A stretch of DNA of 12,231 bases from Candidatus Rifleibacteriota bacterium (GCA_022704885.1 JAKJFO010000120.1:1-12231); one strand, 5' to 3'; positions 1 to 7,494 are shown, numbered from the stretch's first letter. The notes: generated from the letters alone by a model not told the origin. Translations and numbers: made by a program.

Positions 1-146
1 GCGCTGGCAAAATACTTGCGGCCGGCAACTCGACCGATATCATAAATCCGAATAACCTGAAAGAACTGTACAACGCCGACATAAGAGTGCTGGAAAGCGA
101 CGCAGGTTCGCATAAAATGCGAACCTGCGTGCCAGTTTTCGATTGA
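1..146 (+). CDS. C-terminal end of an ABC transporter ATP-binding protein (siderophore/cobalamin type), 5' truncated
   Basis: The third reading frame is open from the window edge (codons from base 3) to a TGA at 144-146, giving the last 47 residues of a protein. The visible text, including GKILAAGN, then NPNNLKELYNADIRVLES, then a short tail ending CVPVFD, matches the typical end of FecE/FepC/BtuD-type ATPases. In that family, 'G(K/R)I.A.G' is followed by 'L...NL...Y..DVRV' and a 'VP' ending. Such a subunit would power uptake of ferric siderophores, haem or vitamin B12 through an inner-membrane permease. The Walker motifs and signature lie outside the window, so the substrate class rests only on this tail. 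The gene converges on the EndoU-like gene, with 12 bp between the two stops, and a perfect hairpin overlaps its last codons. Confidence 0.66.
   Translation, partial: AGKILAAGNSTDIINPNNLKELYNADIRVLESDAGSHKMRTCVPVFD
100..130. terminator. Perfect 14-bp hairpin at a convergent gene end, possible bidirectional terminator
   Basis: Arms ACGCAGGTTCGCAT (100-113) and ATGCGAACCTGCGT (117-130) are exact reverse complements around a 3-nt AAA loop. The + strand shows a short T-run (TTTT, 136-139) after the stem, and the - strand shows TTT soon after it. The hairpin sits inside the last codons of the ABC ATPase and just beyond the stop of the EndoU-like gene, where a terminator for both is expected. Neither U-tract is strong, so termination is an inference. 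Confidence 0.5.
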
Positions 147-158
147 ATCAGTTTATAC

Positions 159-1235
159 TCAGTGCAGAGTTTCACCTGAATATGCGGTGTCGACGAGTTC
201 TCTTTCGAGTTCGTAATACTCGTCAGCATTCTGAGTTTTCGTGTCTTTTATCGGGTAAAGGCTTCTAATGCTGCCGTTCATGGTATAAAGCTGCCAGTAT
301 GATTCAGCGCCGTTAATATTGGCACGAAAGCGCATAGCTCCAGCAATTCCGCCATTTTTGCGGGCTACTTCCATGGCAATGTGGCCAAGAGCAAGAATTG
401 CCTGTACCGAGTTGCCGATCGAAAAACCACCAATGGACTTATAGCCATTTGGCAGCGGGCCTTCTTCGCCATCGGGGTCCCAGTAGAAGGAGCCGGTGAA
501 AGCTTTTGGGTTGCCGACATCAGCGGTAACCGCACGAATCTGGGTATTGCCAGCACGTTCATCATGATAAAACTTGTACCACCAGTGGTAGCCGCTTACC
601 TTTTTGCCGTTGAGTTCGCCGGCGACAACATGTTCGAAACCGAGGCCAGAGCTGAACCAGTTCTTTTTGAGATCCTGGATGGTGGTGCCGGTGCTGCTCA
701 GAGCATGTCTGATCACCGGATCGTCTTTGATCGAATTCAGGAAAGTATCGATTTCTTTATCAAGTCTTGGCGCATCGTTGGTGCCATTTTTGGGGTTGAA
801 AAGGTTGCACAGCTCAACTGCCTTCTCATAACTGCTCGGCACAGCCGAGGTGACGTCAACAAAAAGGTAGTTTTCGCCGGTTTTAAACTTGGGGTTTTTG
901 GCGACCTTGACTGCATCGCGATCAAGACCAGGAATGGCTGCCGAGATACGGCGGATTTCGTCAGCTATGGCTGAAGCATTGCGGCTGCCGTAGGCAGAAA
1001 AACCGTTTGGGTTGTTGCGATTGGCTGCTGCTTCGGCCTGTGCAACGGCGCGATCGAAATCATGCTGGTTTTCGATCAGACCGGCAATAATACTGTTACT
1101 GAGAGTCTGTCTGAGACCATTGTCTGAGATGCTGTCGAGCTGCGAACTGAAAAGATGCAGTCGATCCTGCTGGGCGCCGAGAAAAGCAGAAGACAAAAGC
1201 AGAAATAAGAAAACACAAATTTTAATGCGATGCAT
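159..1235 (-). CDS. Secreted EndoU/XendoU-like endoribonuclease
   Basis: This 358-residue protein starts with a signal peptide (hydrophobic core residues 7-20, likely cleavage near GAQQ). The C-terminal half (about 190-330) shows the three blocks of the XendoU fold in order: GFEHVVAGE (His202), VSGYHWWYKFYHDE (His217), and YKSIGGFSIGNS (Lys266). These match the eukaryotic-type EndoU pattern 'GFEHVFVGE', 'SGFHNWI.FYLEE', 'KP.GS.FIGTSPEFE', in which the two His and the Lys are catalytic; the spacings (15 and 49) are close to those of XendoU (16 and 46). EndoU enzymes cut single-stranded RNA at uridylates and leave 2',3'-cyclic phosphates. The N-terminal 190 residues are unassigned. The start has a good ribosome-binding site (AAGGAG, 5-nt spacing). 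No immunity-like gene adjoins it, which argues against a simple polymorphic toxin. The family call is motif-based, and the substrate is inferred. Confidence 0.75.
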   Translation of the reverse strand: MHRIKICVFLFLLLSSAFLGAQQDRLHLFSSQLDSISDNGLRQTLSNSIIAGLIENQHDFDRAVAQAEAAANRNNPNGFSAYGSRNASAIADEIRRISAAIPGLDRDAVKVAKNPKFKTGENYLFVDVTSAVPSSYEKAVELCNLFNPKNGTNDAPRLDKEIDTFLNSIKDDPVIRHALSSTGTTIQDLKKNWFSSGLGFEHVVAGELNGKKVSGYHWWYKFYHDERAGNTQIRAVTADVGNPKAFTGSFYWDPDGEEGPLPNGYKSIGGFSIGNSVQAILALGHIAMEVARKNGGIAGAMRFRANINGAESYWQLYTMNGSIRSLYPIKDTKTQNADEYYELERELVDTAYSGETLH

Positions 1236-1240
1236 TTACG

Positions 1241-1246
1241 CTCCTT
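1241..1246 (-). promoter_or_regulatory. Ribosome-binding site of the EndoU-like gene
   Basis: AAGGAG on the minus strand lies 5 nt before the ATG at 1235 and supports that start. The 180-bp gap upstream (1236-1416) is AT-rich. Apart from this site and the hairpin at 1377-1401, I see no convincing -35/-10 pair in it. Confidence 0.6.
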
Positions 1247-1376
1247 CTTAATCGATACTCATATACTGTTACGAAGCGGAGAAAGGGAAATAGATAACAA
1301 AAACAGAGACAGATACTTACTACTTCATACAGAAGATACTAATAAATTTTAACAAAGTTTTTAATAATATACAATC

Positions 1377-1401
1377 CCTCCGGCATTTTTTTTGCCGGAG
1401 G
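1377..1401 (-). terminator. Terminator hairpin of the sulfur operon
   Basis: Arms CCTCCGGCA (1377-1385) and TGCCGGAGG (1393-1401) pair perfectly around a loop of seven Ts (As in the minus-strand RNA). It begins 15 nt past the stop of the last sulfur-operon gene. The following minus-strand sequence is AT-rich (GATTGTATATTATT) rather than a clean T-run. Its stem core CCGGCA/TGCCGG recurs in the hairpin at 5241-5259. Confidence 0.7.
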
Positions 1402-1416
1402 AATTATACCGGCATA

Positions 1417-2592
1417 TTATTCAGTGCCAACCCCTGGCGGAGACGCGCTGCCGACAGCCATTCCCGAGCCAAGAAACATGGTACGCCAATGATTGATCTC
1501 TTTGACTTGAGAATGACTCAAGACTTCCATGCGCAATGACACAGGTTTGAGCACGCGTTCGAAAAAACCGTGCAGGCCATCGGCCATGACCCGTGCGTTC
1601 TTGTAACCGAAAATCTGTAGAACCACCCAGGCCTGTCCAGGATGTACCGGCCCATTCGAAACCAGTACAACGAGGTCGTAATCTCGATAACGTTCGAGCA
1701 CCTTCACGGCATTAGTGACAGGAACATGTACCGACCCTGGAATATGCCACTCATCGAATTCTTGCCGGGTCCGTAAATCGGCCAGAACTATTCGTTTCTG
1801 CCCGGCAATCAGTTCTCGCGCGACCTGTTCGGGCTCGATATGGTCTTCACCTTTTTCAACATGGCTCAGAACTTCACTCGCGTAGATTCCGGTCTCGACC
1901 ACCTTGTAACCTGTGGTTCCAGAACGTCCGAGGGCCATCACCATTACCGCACCGATCAGCATGAATACTGAAAAAGCCCATAATCCAGAACTACGCTCAG
2001 CGATTCGCCTGAAGCTGAAACCTTCTTCAATAAGTTCTGATATCCAGAAAGCGATGACTGCGACTACCGTAACCAGCAAAGCAAAGTCACCAAACTCGAA
2101 GCCAGCGACCTGGTATATATGGCTAATCCCAAGATCTCCCCAGGTGTAAAACGGCTCGATCAAAGGATATGCATAGTTGAACGCATAACTGCCCAGTATG
2201 GCGCCAAGCAGAAATACCACCGCGTCAAATTTGCCGCTGACAGCGCCAACGACCGCGGTTCCCGGGCACCAGCCACTCATAACGAAGCCAATACCGAAGA
2301 TAAAACCACCAAGAATCTGAGCTCCCAGAATAGTTTCGGGAATATAGATCGCTTCAGGTCTTATAACGCCCAGGGAAAAAGCAAAGCCCAGCCCGAGCAT
2401 CGCAGTGACGACTGCGCTGAACATTACCTTGAGCACAGCCATGTCGCGGAAATAAAAGATTCCGGCAAGACGACGCGAACTGCCGAAACCGGCCTGTTCG
2501 AGACACCAGCCAAATGCGGCACCAATGACCAGTGAAATCAGAAAAGCATTGACCGAAGACAGACTGTTACTGCTGTAAATAGTCTCAATCAT
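1417..2592 (-). CDS. YeeE/YedE-family sulfur transporter half fused to a C-terminal rhodanese-like domain
   Basis: In this 391-residue protein, residues 1-225 form about six hydrophobic segments with YeeE/YedE (TsuA-like) hallmarks: GWCLEQAGFGSSRRLAG (Cys30) and GWCPGTAVVGA (Cys109). The conserved Cys in such GCPGT-type loops is thought to relay thiosulfate or sulfane sulfur in this family. Residues about 255-345 form a rhodanese-like domain (LADLRTRQEFDEWHIPGSVHVP). At the active-site loop, where a catalytic Cys is expected, it reads VLVSNGPVHPG, so Ser312 takes that position. A sulfurtransferase reaction is therefore unlikely, and a binding or docking role is more plausible. The start ATG overlaps the 3' end of the upstream YeeE-half gene by 8 bases (ATGATTGA), which indicates translational coupling. 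It is the last gene of the operon. Family assignment is firm; substrate and direction of transport are inferred. Confidence 0.85.
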   Translation of the reverse strand: MIETIYSSNSLSSVNAFLISLVIGAAFGWCLEQAGFGSSRRLAGIFYFRDMAVLKVMFSAVVTAMLGLGFAFSLGVIRPEAIYIPETILGAQILGGFIFGIGFVMSGWCPGTAVVGAVSGKFDAVVFLLGAILGSYAFNYAYPLIEPFYTWGDLGISHIYQVAGFEFGDFALLVTVVAVIAFWISELIEEGFSFRRIAERSSGLWAFSVFMLIGAVMVMALGRSGTTGYKVVETGIYASEVLSHVEKGEDHIEPEQVARELIAGQKRIVLADLRTRQEFDEWHIPGSVHVPVTNAVKVLERYRDYDLVVLVSNGPVHPGQAWVVLQIFGYKNARVMADGLHGFFERVLKPVSLRMEVLSHSQVKEINHWRTMFLGSGMAVGSASPPGVGTE

Positions 2593-3103
2593 GCCACTGC
2601 CTCCTGAAAATGTAAGCGGTCAGATAACCACCGGCAAAAGTTGCCAGCAGAAAAGCCACACCACCTGTAGTCAGCAGGGCCGTGCCGGTCAGCGCCATAC
2701 CAGAGGTGCAGCCGCGCGCAAGTCGACTGGCAAAGCCGGAAATAATACCGCCCAGCAGAGCCAGCAACAGTCTTTTGCCGGCTGAATATGAAGCGCCACG
2801 CTCGGTCTGAATTCTGACACGGCGGTTCAAAACCGCAGAAACAAAACCACCGACCAGAATACCGGCAAGCATGAAGACAAGATAGTATTTAAGCGGCTGC
2901 GCACCCCAGGCACCAAAATACTCTGAGTTGAGTATCTGCTCGGGATTGATGCAGAGCCCACACCAGGCCGACAATCTTGCCAGTCCTCCGGAAGCACCGA
3001 GTCCAGTGCCGAGTATCAGAAAAGAAGCAAGAAGAGTCAGGCCTAACAAAAAGCCTGCCAGATAAGGATTAAGATACGGGTTTCCCGGTTGTTCATAATT
3101 CAT
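2585..3103 (-). CDS. YeeE/YedE-family sulfur transporter, short half
   Basis: This 172-residue membrane protein has hydrophobic segments at about 15-35, 73-92, 112-128 and 143-165. It contains the family signature SRLARGCTSGMALTG (Cys132), equivalent to the GC.SG loop of YeeE/YedE proteins, and a WCGLC pair (Cys48, Cys51) in the first loop. Its length is that of the half-size partners that pair with a second half, here the downstream gene. Full-length YeeE proteins carry both halves in one chain of roughly 350 residues. The start lies 3 bases after the stop of the MBL-rhodanese gene, with a GGGGG stretch upstream as a possible ribosome-binding site, and the 3' end overlaps the next gene by 8 bases. 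The likely job is thiosulfate or sulfane-sulfur uptake in the inner membrane, together with the partner half. Confidence 0.83.
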   Translation of the reverse strand: MNYEQPGNPYLNPYLAGFLLGLTLLASFLILGTGLGASGGLARLSAWCGLCINPEQILNSEYFGAWGAQPLKYYLVFMLAGILVGGFVSAVLNRRVRIQTERGASYSAGKRLLLALLGGIISGFASRLARGCTSGMALTGTALLTTGGVAFLLATFAGGYLTAYIFRRQWHD

Positions 3104-3106
3104 ATG

Positions 3107-5116
3107 TCAGCAGCCGGCCCCCTTTCTGACTGGTTTTGGCGCCGGCTGTGGGACAACCGGTTCTTTGGCAGCAGGCATAGATTTTATCTGGCCGGTTCCG
3201 GCATCTGGCTCGATCGTGCGATCTCTGAGAAAACCGACCTCGACTTCGCGCCAGTAAGCCTCCAACCCACCGAGCAGAGCCTTGATCGGCCGACGGGTTT
3301 TGCGCGACAATATCCCGGCCACGATCATTGCCAGAGAACCATCGCGGTCTACTATTATCAGAGGCACTTCGCCGGCAAGCCATGACTGGTTCTCGATCAG
3401 ATCGAAGATAGCGACAGCTTTTGCAGCGAGCGGATTATAATCGCGAACCTGTTCAGGTGGTCTGATATCGACTATTTCAAAGGTTCCTGGCAGATCTTTG
3501 AGCATCTGCCTGAGCTGAGCTGGCACCAGACGTTCCGGCAGATCCGGGTTTCTATATGCCGTTGCAGATGAAGATGCCGCCCCGGAAGCATCGGCAATTT
3601 TTACCACCGGCAAACCGGCTTCGATCCAGGCTTCAGCCCCGCCCTTCATGCTAATGGCATTTTTAAAACCAGCACGTTTGAACAGACCTACTGCCAGGCT
3701 CGACCTGAAAGCCGAATTACACACCGCCACAACCGCTTCCTGGCGGCTCAATCTGCGGGCAGCATTTGCCTCCAGCGTATCGAGCGGAATATTGAGCACT
3801 TCGCCAATCTTCATTCCCAGCCATTCAGACGGCTTTCGCACATCGACGATGACAGGGGCGGTGCCGGCGCGCATCTGGCGGTAGAGATCGTCAGCGCTTA
3901 CCATTTCGGCGCTTTCCGTGCGGCCGCCCGCTGCCAGATAGTCTTCAAATATCATATAGTCTGCATTGTAGCCAACTCGTTTGAGCCGGCGAGCTCCTTC
4001 GTAAATCTCATCAGCACTGCCGGTAAGAATCAGACGACTGTTGAACGGCACAATAATACCGGTCCAGGTTTCGAGACGACCACGCAAAGCTATATTTACC
4101 GACCGCGGAATATGCTGCAGCGAATAGGCTTCGGCCTCGCGAAGATCGACGATATAAATATCATTCTGCTCGATCAGACCATCGAGACTGGTCAGCCGTT
4201 CATGAAATGGCGCGCTCCATTCGACACGCTCCGGGCCCATCTGATTGATCTTCGCATTTTCGGCAAAGTAACGCGGTGCCGGCTCAAGGCCGGTAAGAAA
4301 ATTGGCAATGAAGGCACTTCTGTCGTGAGCCAGCCTGATATATGGATTTGAAGATTTTTCCTGCCCGATGGTGGAAGAAGGCTCATCGCGAAGGTTGGCG
4401 CCACAAAGAGACCCGGCTCCATGTGCAGGAAGAATCACCGCGTTGTCAGACAGTCTGCTGAGCTTGTAGTTCCAGGTGTCGAACATCATGCCGGCAAGCT
4501 CGGCGGCCGAGTGGCTGCCACCCATAAGATCCGGCCGGCCCAGGCTGCCAACGAACAGAGTGTCTCCCGAAAGAATGAATTCCTGCTGTAACACAGCTGT
4601 TGCTGGGCTTACAACACCACAAAGACTGTCGGGAGTGTGGCCGGGTGTCTCGATAATTCTGATTACGGCGCTGCCGACTATGATGGTGTCGTCTTCCTTA
4701 ACCGCCCGATGCGGATAAAGAGCGCCACTTTTATGACCGGCGAATATCGGCGTGCCTGTAGAAAATTCCATCTCGCGATGACCGGCGACAAAATCGGCAT
4801 GTGAATGTGTGAGAAAGGTGCCAACCCATTCAAGATTTTCGCGTGCAGCGTAATCGAGATAAGTCTGTACGTCGCGCCCCGGGTCTACAACCAGCACTTT
4901 TCCCTCACTGACGACCAGATAAGAGTAGTGCGACAGAACGCCAAGGTTGAACTGAACAATGTTATAGCCGGTTCCGATGTAGGTATTTTCGATCTGATAT
5001 TGTGCCGCATCGTTCGAATGCGTAGCCGATTCAGAATCTGATATGCTGGCGGCAAAAGATGTTGCCGCGATACAACAGATCATCACCAGGCTCAATTTAA
5101 GCAATCTCGTTACCAT
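3107..5116 (-). CDS. Exported metallo-beta-lactamase-fold protein with three rhodanese-like domains (persulfide dioxygenase type)
   Basis: This 669-residue protein has a signal peptide (core 7-22, likely cleavage after SFA). An MBL domain of the ETHE1/CstB class spans about 45-300: THSHADFVAGH (His104, His106, Asp108), TPGHTPDS (His160), LSGDTLF (Asp185), PAHGAGS (His232). ETHE1-type enzymes use mononuclear iron to oxidise glutathione persulfide to sulfite. Three rhodanese-like domains follow. The first (about 318-400) lacks Cys at the active loop (ILTGSADE), the second (about 418-505) has it (AVCNSAFRSS, Cys466), and the third (about 545-630) lacks it (IVDRDGSLA). A Pro/Ala/Lys-rich tail ends in GAGC. 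The signal peptide implies a periplasmic location, unlike the usual cytosolic or mitochondrial members. The ribosome-binding site GGGAGG lies 5 nt from the ATG. It is the first gene of the YeeE operon, which suggests it supplies or processes the transported sulfur species. Confidence 0.85.
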   Translation of the reverse strand: MVTRLLKLSLVMICCIAATSFAASISDSESATHSNDAAQYQIENTYIGTGYNIVQFNLGVLSHYSYLVVSEGKVLVVDPGRDVQTYLDYAARENLEWVGTFLTHSHADFVAGHREMEFSTGTPIFAGHKSGALYPHRAVKEDDTIIVGSAVIRIIETPGHTPDSLCGVVSPATAVLQQEFILSGDTLFVGSLGRPDLMGGSHSAAELAGMMFDTWNYKLSRLSDNAVILPAHGAGSLCGANLRDEPSSTIGQEKSSNPYIRLAHDRSAFIANFLTGLEPAPRYFAENAKINQMGPERVEWSAPFHERLTSLDGLIEQNDIYIVDLREAEAYSLQHIPRSVNIALRGRLETWTGIIVPFNSRLILTGSADEIYEGARRLKRVGYNADYMIFEDYLAAGGRTESAEMVSADDLYRQMRAGTAPVIVDVRKPSEWLGMKIGEVLNIPLDTLEANAARRLSRQEAVVAVCNSAFRSSLAVGLFKRAGFKNAISMKGGAEAWIEAGLPVVKIADASGAASSSATAYRNPDLPERLVPAQLRQMLKDLPGTFEIVDIRPPEQVRDYNPLAAKAVAIFDLIENQSWLAGEVPLIIVDRDGSLAMIVAGILSRKTRRPIKALLGGLEAYWREVEVGFLRDRTIEPDAGTGQIKSMPAAKEPVVPQPAPKPVRKGAGC

Positions 5117-5121
5117 TTACG

Positions 5122-5159
5122 CCTCCCGTCAGTTTATCTTACAGACAACTCGGATTATA
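5122..5159 (-). promoter_or_regulatory. Promoter -10 box and ribosome-binding site of the sulfur operon
   Basis: A perfect TATAAT lies on the minus strand at 5159-5154, with TAG just before it. A transcription start about 7 nt on would give a leader of roughly 30 nt before the ATG at 5116. The leader holds GGGAGG (5127-5122), 5 nt from the start codon. No good -35 hexamer is visible at 16-18 nt spacing, so activation by a regulator is possible. A small inverted repeat, CTCTG-T-CAGAG (5210-5220), lies about 50 bp upstream and could be an operator. Confidence 0.55.
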
Positions 5160-5240
5160 CTACACATTCACAGCTGAAATCACGCGAGCTACGACTCTGT
5201 TTGCAGCCGCTCTGTCAGAGAATTTGTGCAAATAAAACAA

Positions 5241-5259
5241 CCCCGGCAATCTGCCGGGG
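5241..5259 (-). terminator. Terminator of the HDAC-like/LysM-barrel unit
   Basis: CCCCGGCA (5241-5248) and TGCCGGGG (5252-5259) form a perfect 8-bp GC-rich stem with a 3-nt loop. On the minus strand it is followed by TTGTTTTATTTG, a good U-rich tail. It begins about 30 nt past the stop at 5291 and separates this unit from the sulfur-operon promoter. Confidence 0.85.
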
Positions 5260-5290
5260 CTGAATGAGAGCTTAAGAGAAAGGCGGGGTG

Positions 5291-7489
5291 TCAATCCCAG
5301 CGATGATTAACTCCAAAAATCACACCGAAGTCATGACCATAACCGAATTCCTTCTGCAGTGCGACCGGAAACGCCAGATTACCCTGCCAGCGATCGTTGA
5401 ACAGCGTAAAGCCGACTATCATATCGACATTGGTGCCCGCAGTCTTGTTGTCGGCAGGCAGCGCAATACCAGGAGTCTTGGTATATATCAGCTGATCGCT
5501 GTTATCAACATCGTATGAAGTGCTGGTCAGCTCACCAACGATGGAGAAATGCCTGTTCACGCGATAATCGAGGCCACCACGCAAAATGAGCTTAGTGAGG
5601 TTGTCTTCGGGATTGTTGGCGAGAGCCATGTTGATATGACTTGCCCACTTTTCGTTGAGCTGACCTGAATAGGCACCGCCAACCTGGACTTCGGCACCAC
5701 GAGTTGCACCAGCCGGGCCCATGAAAGCGCCTGTTTTGGTAGTGCCATCAACAGCTGTGCCGATTTCCTGCTGCGGTCTGTCATAGTTACCGCCGGGGAA
5801 ACGACCTTCGGCATGAACAGTGACGGCATGATCACCATCGAGATTTTTCCAGACCTGATAACCCACTTTGAGCGAAGGATCATGCAGACCTGAAAGATCA
5901 GCAGTGTTGACCCCGTCTTTGACTTCCCAGTTCTGGAACGGGATGGTCATGCCAGCAAAGAATTTCTTGCCGGAATAGGTCAGATGAACTGGAACAATCA
6001 GCTCATAGCCCTCTTCGACTATGTCCTTTTCAGCGTTAAGGAAACGATAATTTTCATACTTCATCTGCACACCGAAGTTCCAGGTGCTCAGGTATGGCAG
6101 CAAAGCGCATTCGGTTTCGAACAGACCATGATAGCCATTGAAGTTGACAAAATACGGAGTGTAATCGGTGGGTTTGAGCTCATCAGGAATCCGGAAGCGC
6201 TCTTCACGATACAAATCGCGAGTGCTGACAGCCACCGGCATGCCGGGAGCGGGAGCCGGGCCTGGTACTGGAGCGCCCATATAAGGTGCTGCCGGAGGTT
6301 CCATGATGTTTGGCACACTGACCGGGGGCGGAGGAGGAGTCATGCCGCCGCCACTGTAAACAGGAGGAGCAGCTGGAGGAGCGTAAGCATCCATGGCTCC
6401 TGGCGCCGGACTTGGAACCGCGCCGTATGGTGCATAACCTGCTGCCGGAGGTGGCGGAGGAGCCATGAGCGGCGGCGGATCGAACGAAGGTGCGCTCATC
6501 GCGGGCTGCTGCGGCTGATACTGCTGGGCCGGCGGTGCTGCCATAGCACTCTGCCATGGCTGAGACGACAGTGGTCGCGCTTCTACAGAAGGAATACCCA
6601 TTTCATGCGGAGATGGTGCAGCGCCTGGAATAACAATAGTCTCACCAACCATCAACTTATTCGGGTTCAAAGAAGGATTGGCACGGGCAATTTCACGCCA
6701 TTTCTGCGAAGAACCAAGCAGGCGTTTGGCAATCGTACCAAGTGTGTCTCCACGTTTGACCACATATGATCCACCGGTCTGGCCGTAGAAACTGGCGTCA
6801 GCATCGGCATCGGCTGATACCGATGAAACGGTGGTTTCTTCGACAATACTGTCAGCAACTTCGTAATCAGCTTCGTTGATCTGACTGGCCTGCTGCTGAA
6901 CTTGTGCCTGAACGTTCTGCGCCTGTAGCTGGTAATGCTGCTGGGTATTGACAGCCTGCTGCTGCACGTTCTGCACATGCTGCTGCACCTGTTGCTGCGC
7001 ATTATTGGCGAACTGCTGCACGTTTTGTACAGCTGCCTGCCTGACAGGAGCCGCACTCGAATTGCTGGCGGCAGTGAGCAGCTTCTGACCGACGAAAATG
7101 CGATTGCCATTATCGATGTTGTTGATCACCATCAGATCCTGCCAGCGATTGGCATCGCCGAAAACCTTCATGGCAATCTTTGGCAGGGTGTCGCCGGCCT
7201 GAACCACATAATGGCTCTGAGCTGCATGGGCAACCGCTGCTGCGCCAACGTTACTGGAAACATTGGCAGGTGGCTCAACCGGAGGCCGATAGCTTGTCTG
7301 CCCAAGTGCAGGCGCAACCACACGTGGTGGTGCTGACATCAGTTGCTGGGCGCTCTGCCCGGCTGGGCCAACTTCTTCCCAGTCACCCTGCTGGGCTTTT
7401 GAAATTGCTGGCGCAGCAAAGACAAGCCCCATCGACAATATGACTGCAAGAACAGGATCTTTGGCCCGGAATGTGTTAAATCCCATCAT
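5291..7489 (-). CDS. Two LysM domains, Gln- and Pro-rich linkers, and a C-terminal outer-membrane beta-barrel-like domain
   Basis: This 732-residue protein has a signal peptide (core 13-28, likely cleavage near SKA-QQ). LysM 1 spans about 92-140 (HYVVQAGDTLPKIAMKVFG...VGQKL). A Gln-rich, probably helical stretch follows at 152-204. LysM 2 spans about 241-288 (SYVVKRGDTLGTIAKRLLG...VGETIVIPG). A Pro/Ala-rich linker runs from about 290 to 420, with runs of five prolines. Residues about 445-732 show alternating polar and hydrophobic strands with Tyr/Trp/Gly-rich turns and end FGVNHRWD, as in an outer-membrane beta-barrel. LysM binds the glycan of peptidoglycan, so the protein probably tethers the outer membrane to the wall, an OmpA-like role with reversed domain order. 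GGAGGT lies 5 nt from the first ATG and 8 nt from a second ATG at 7486, so either may be used. It sits 36 bp after the HDAC-like gene and is probably co-transcribed. The barrel call rests on pattern only. Confidence 0.78.
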   Translation of the reverse strand: MMGFNTFRAKDPVLAVILSMGLVFAAPAISKAQQGDWEEVGPAGQSAQQLMSAPPRVVAPALGQTSYRPPVEPPANVSSNVGAAAVAHAAQSHYVVQAGDTLPKIAMKVFGDANRWQDLMVINNIDNGNRIFVGQKLLTAASNSSAAPVRQAAVQNVQQFANNAQQQVQQHVQNVQQQAVNTQQHYQLQAQNVQAQVQQQASQINEADYEVADSIVEETTVSSVSADADADASFYGQTGGSYVVKRGDTLGTIAKRLLGSSQKWREIARANPSLNPNKLMVGETIVIPGAAPSPHEMGIPSVEARPLSSQPWQSAMAAPPAQQYQPQQPAMSAPSFDPPPLMAPPPPPAAGYAPYGAVPSPAPGAMDAYAPPAAPPVYSGGGMTPPPPPVSVPNIMEPPAAPYMGAPVPGPAPAPGMPVAVSTRDLYREERFRIPDELKPTDYTPYFVNFNGYHGLFETECALLPYLSTWNFGVQMKYENYRFLNAEKDIVEEGYELIVPVHLTYSGKKFFAGMTIPFQNWEVKDGVNTADLSGLHDPSLKVGYQVWKNLDGDHAVTVHAEGRFPGGNYDRPQQEIGTAVDGTTKTGAFMGPAGATRGAEVQVGGAYSGQLNEKWASHINMALANNPEDNLTKLILRGGLDYRVNRHFSIVGELTSTSYDVDNSDQLIYTKTPGIALPADNKTAGTNVDMIVGFTLFNDRWQGNLAFPVALQKEFGYGHDFGVIFGVNHRWD

Positions 7490-7494
7490 CTCTG

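Noticed and set aside
381..974. Long plus-strand frame opposite the EndoU-like gene
   Set aside because: It is antisense to a gene with a signal peptide and three conserved motif blocks, and its translation shows no domain.
5984..6769. 261-codon plus-strand frame opposite the LysM-barrel gene
   Set aside because: The Arg/Trp/His-rich translation is the antisense of Pro/Ala/Gln-rich codons, a typical artefact.
6890..7025. Repeated CTGCTG-type triplets that could be read as a DNA repeat array
   Set aside because: They are Gln codons of the Gln-rich linker; the units are irregular and there are no spacers, so this is not a CRISPR array or tandem repeat element.
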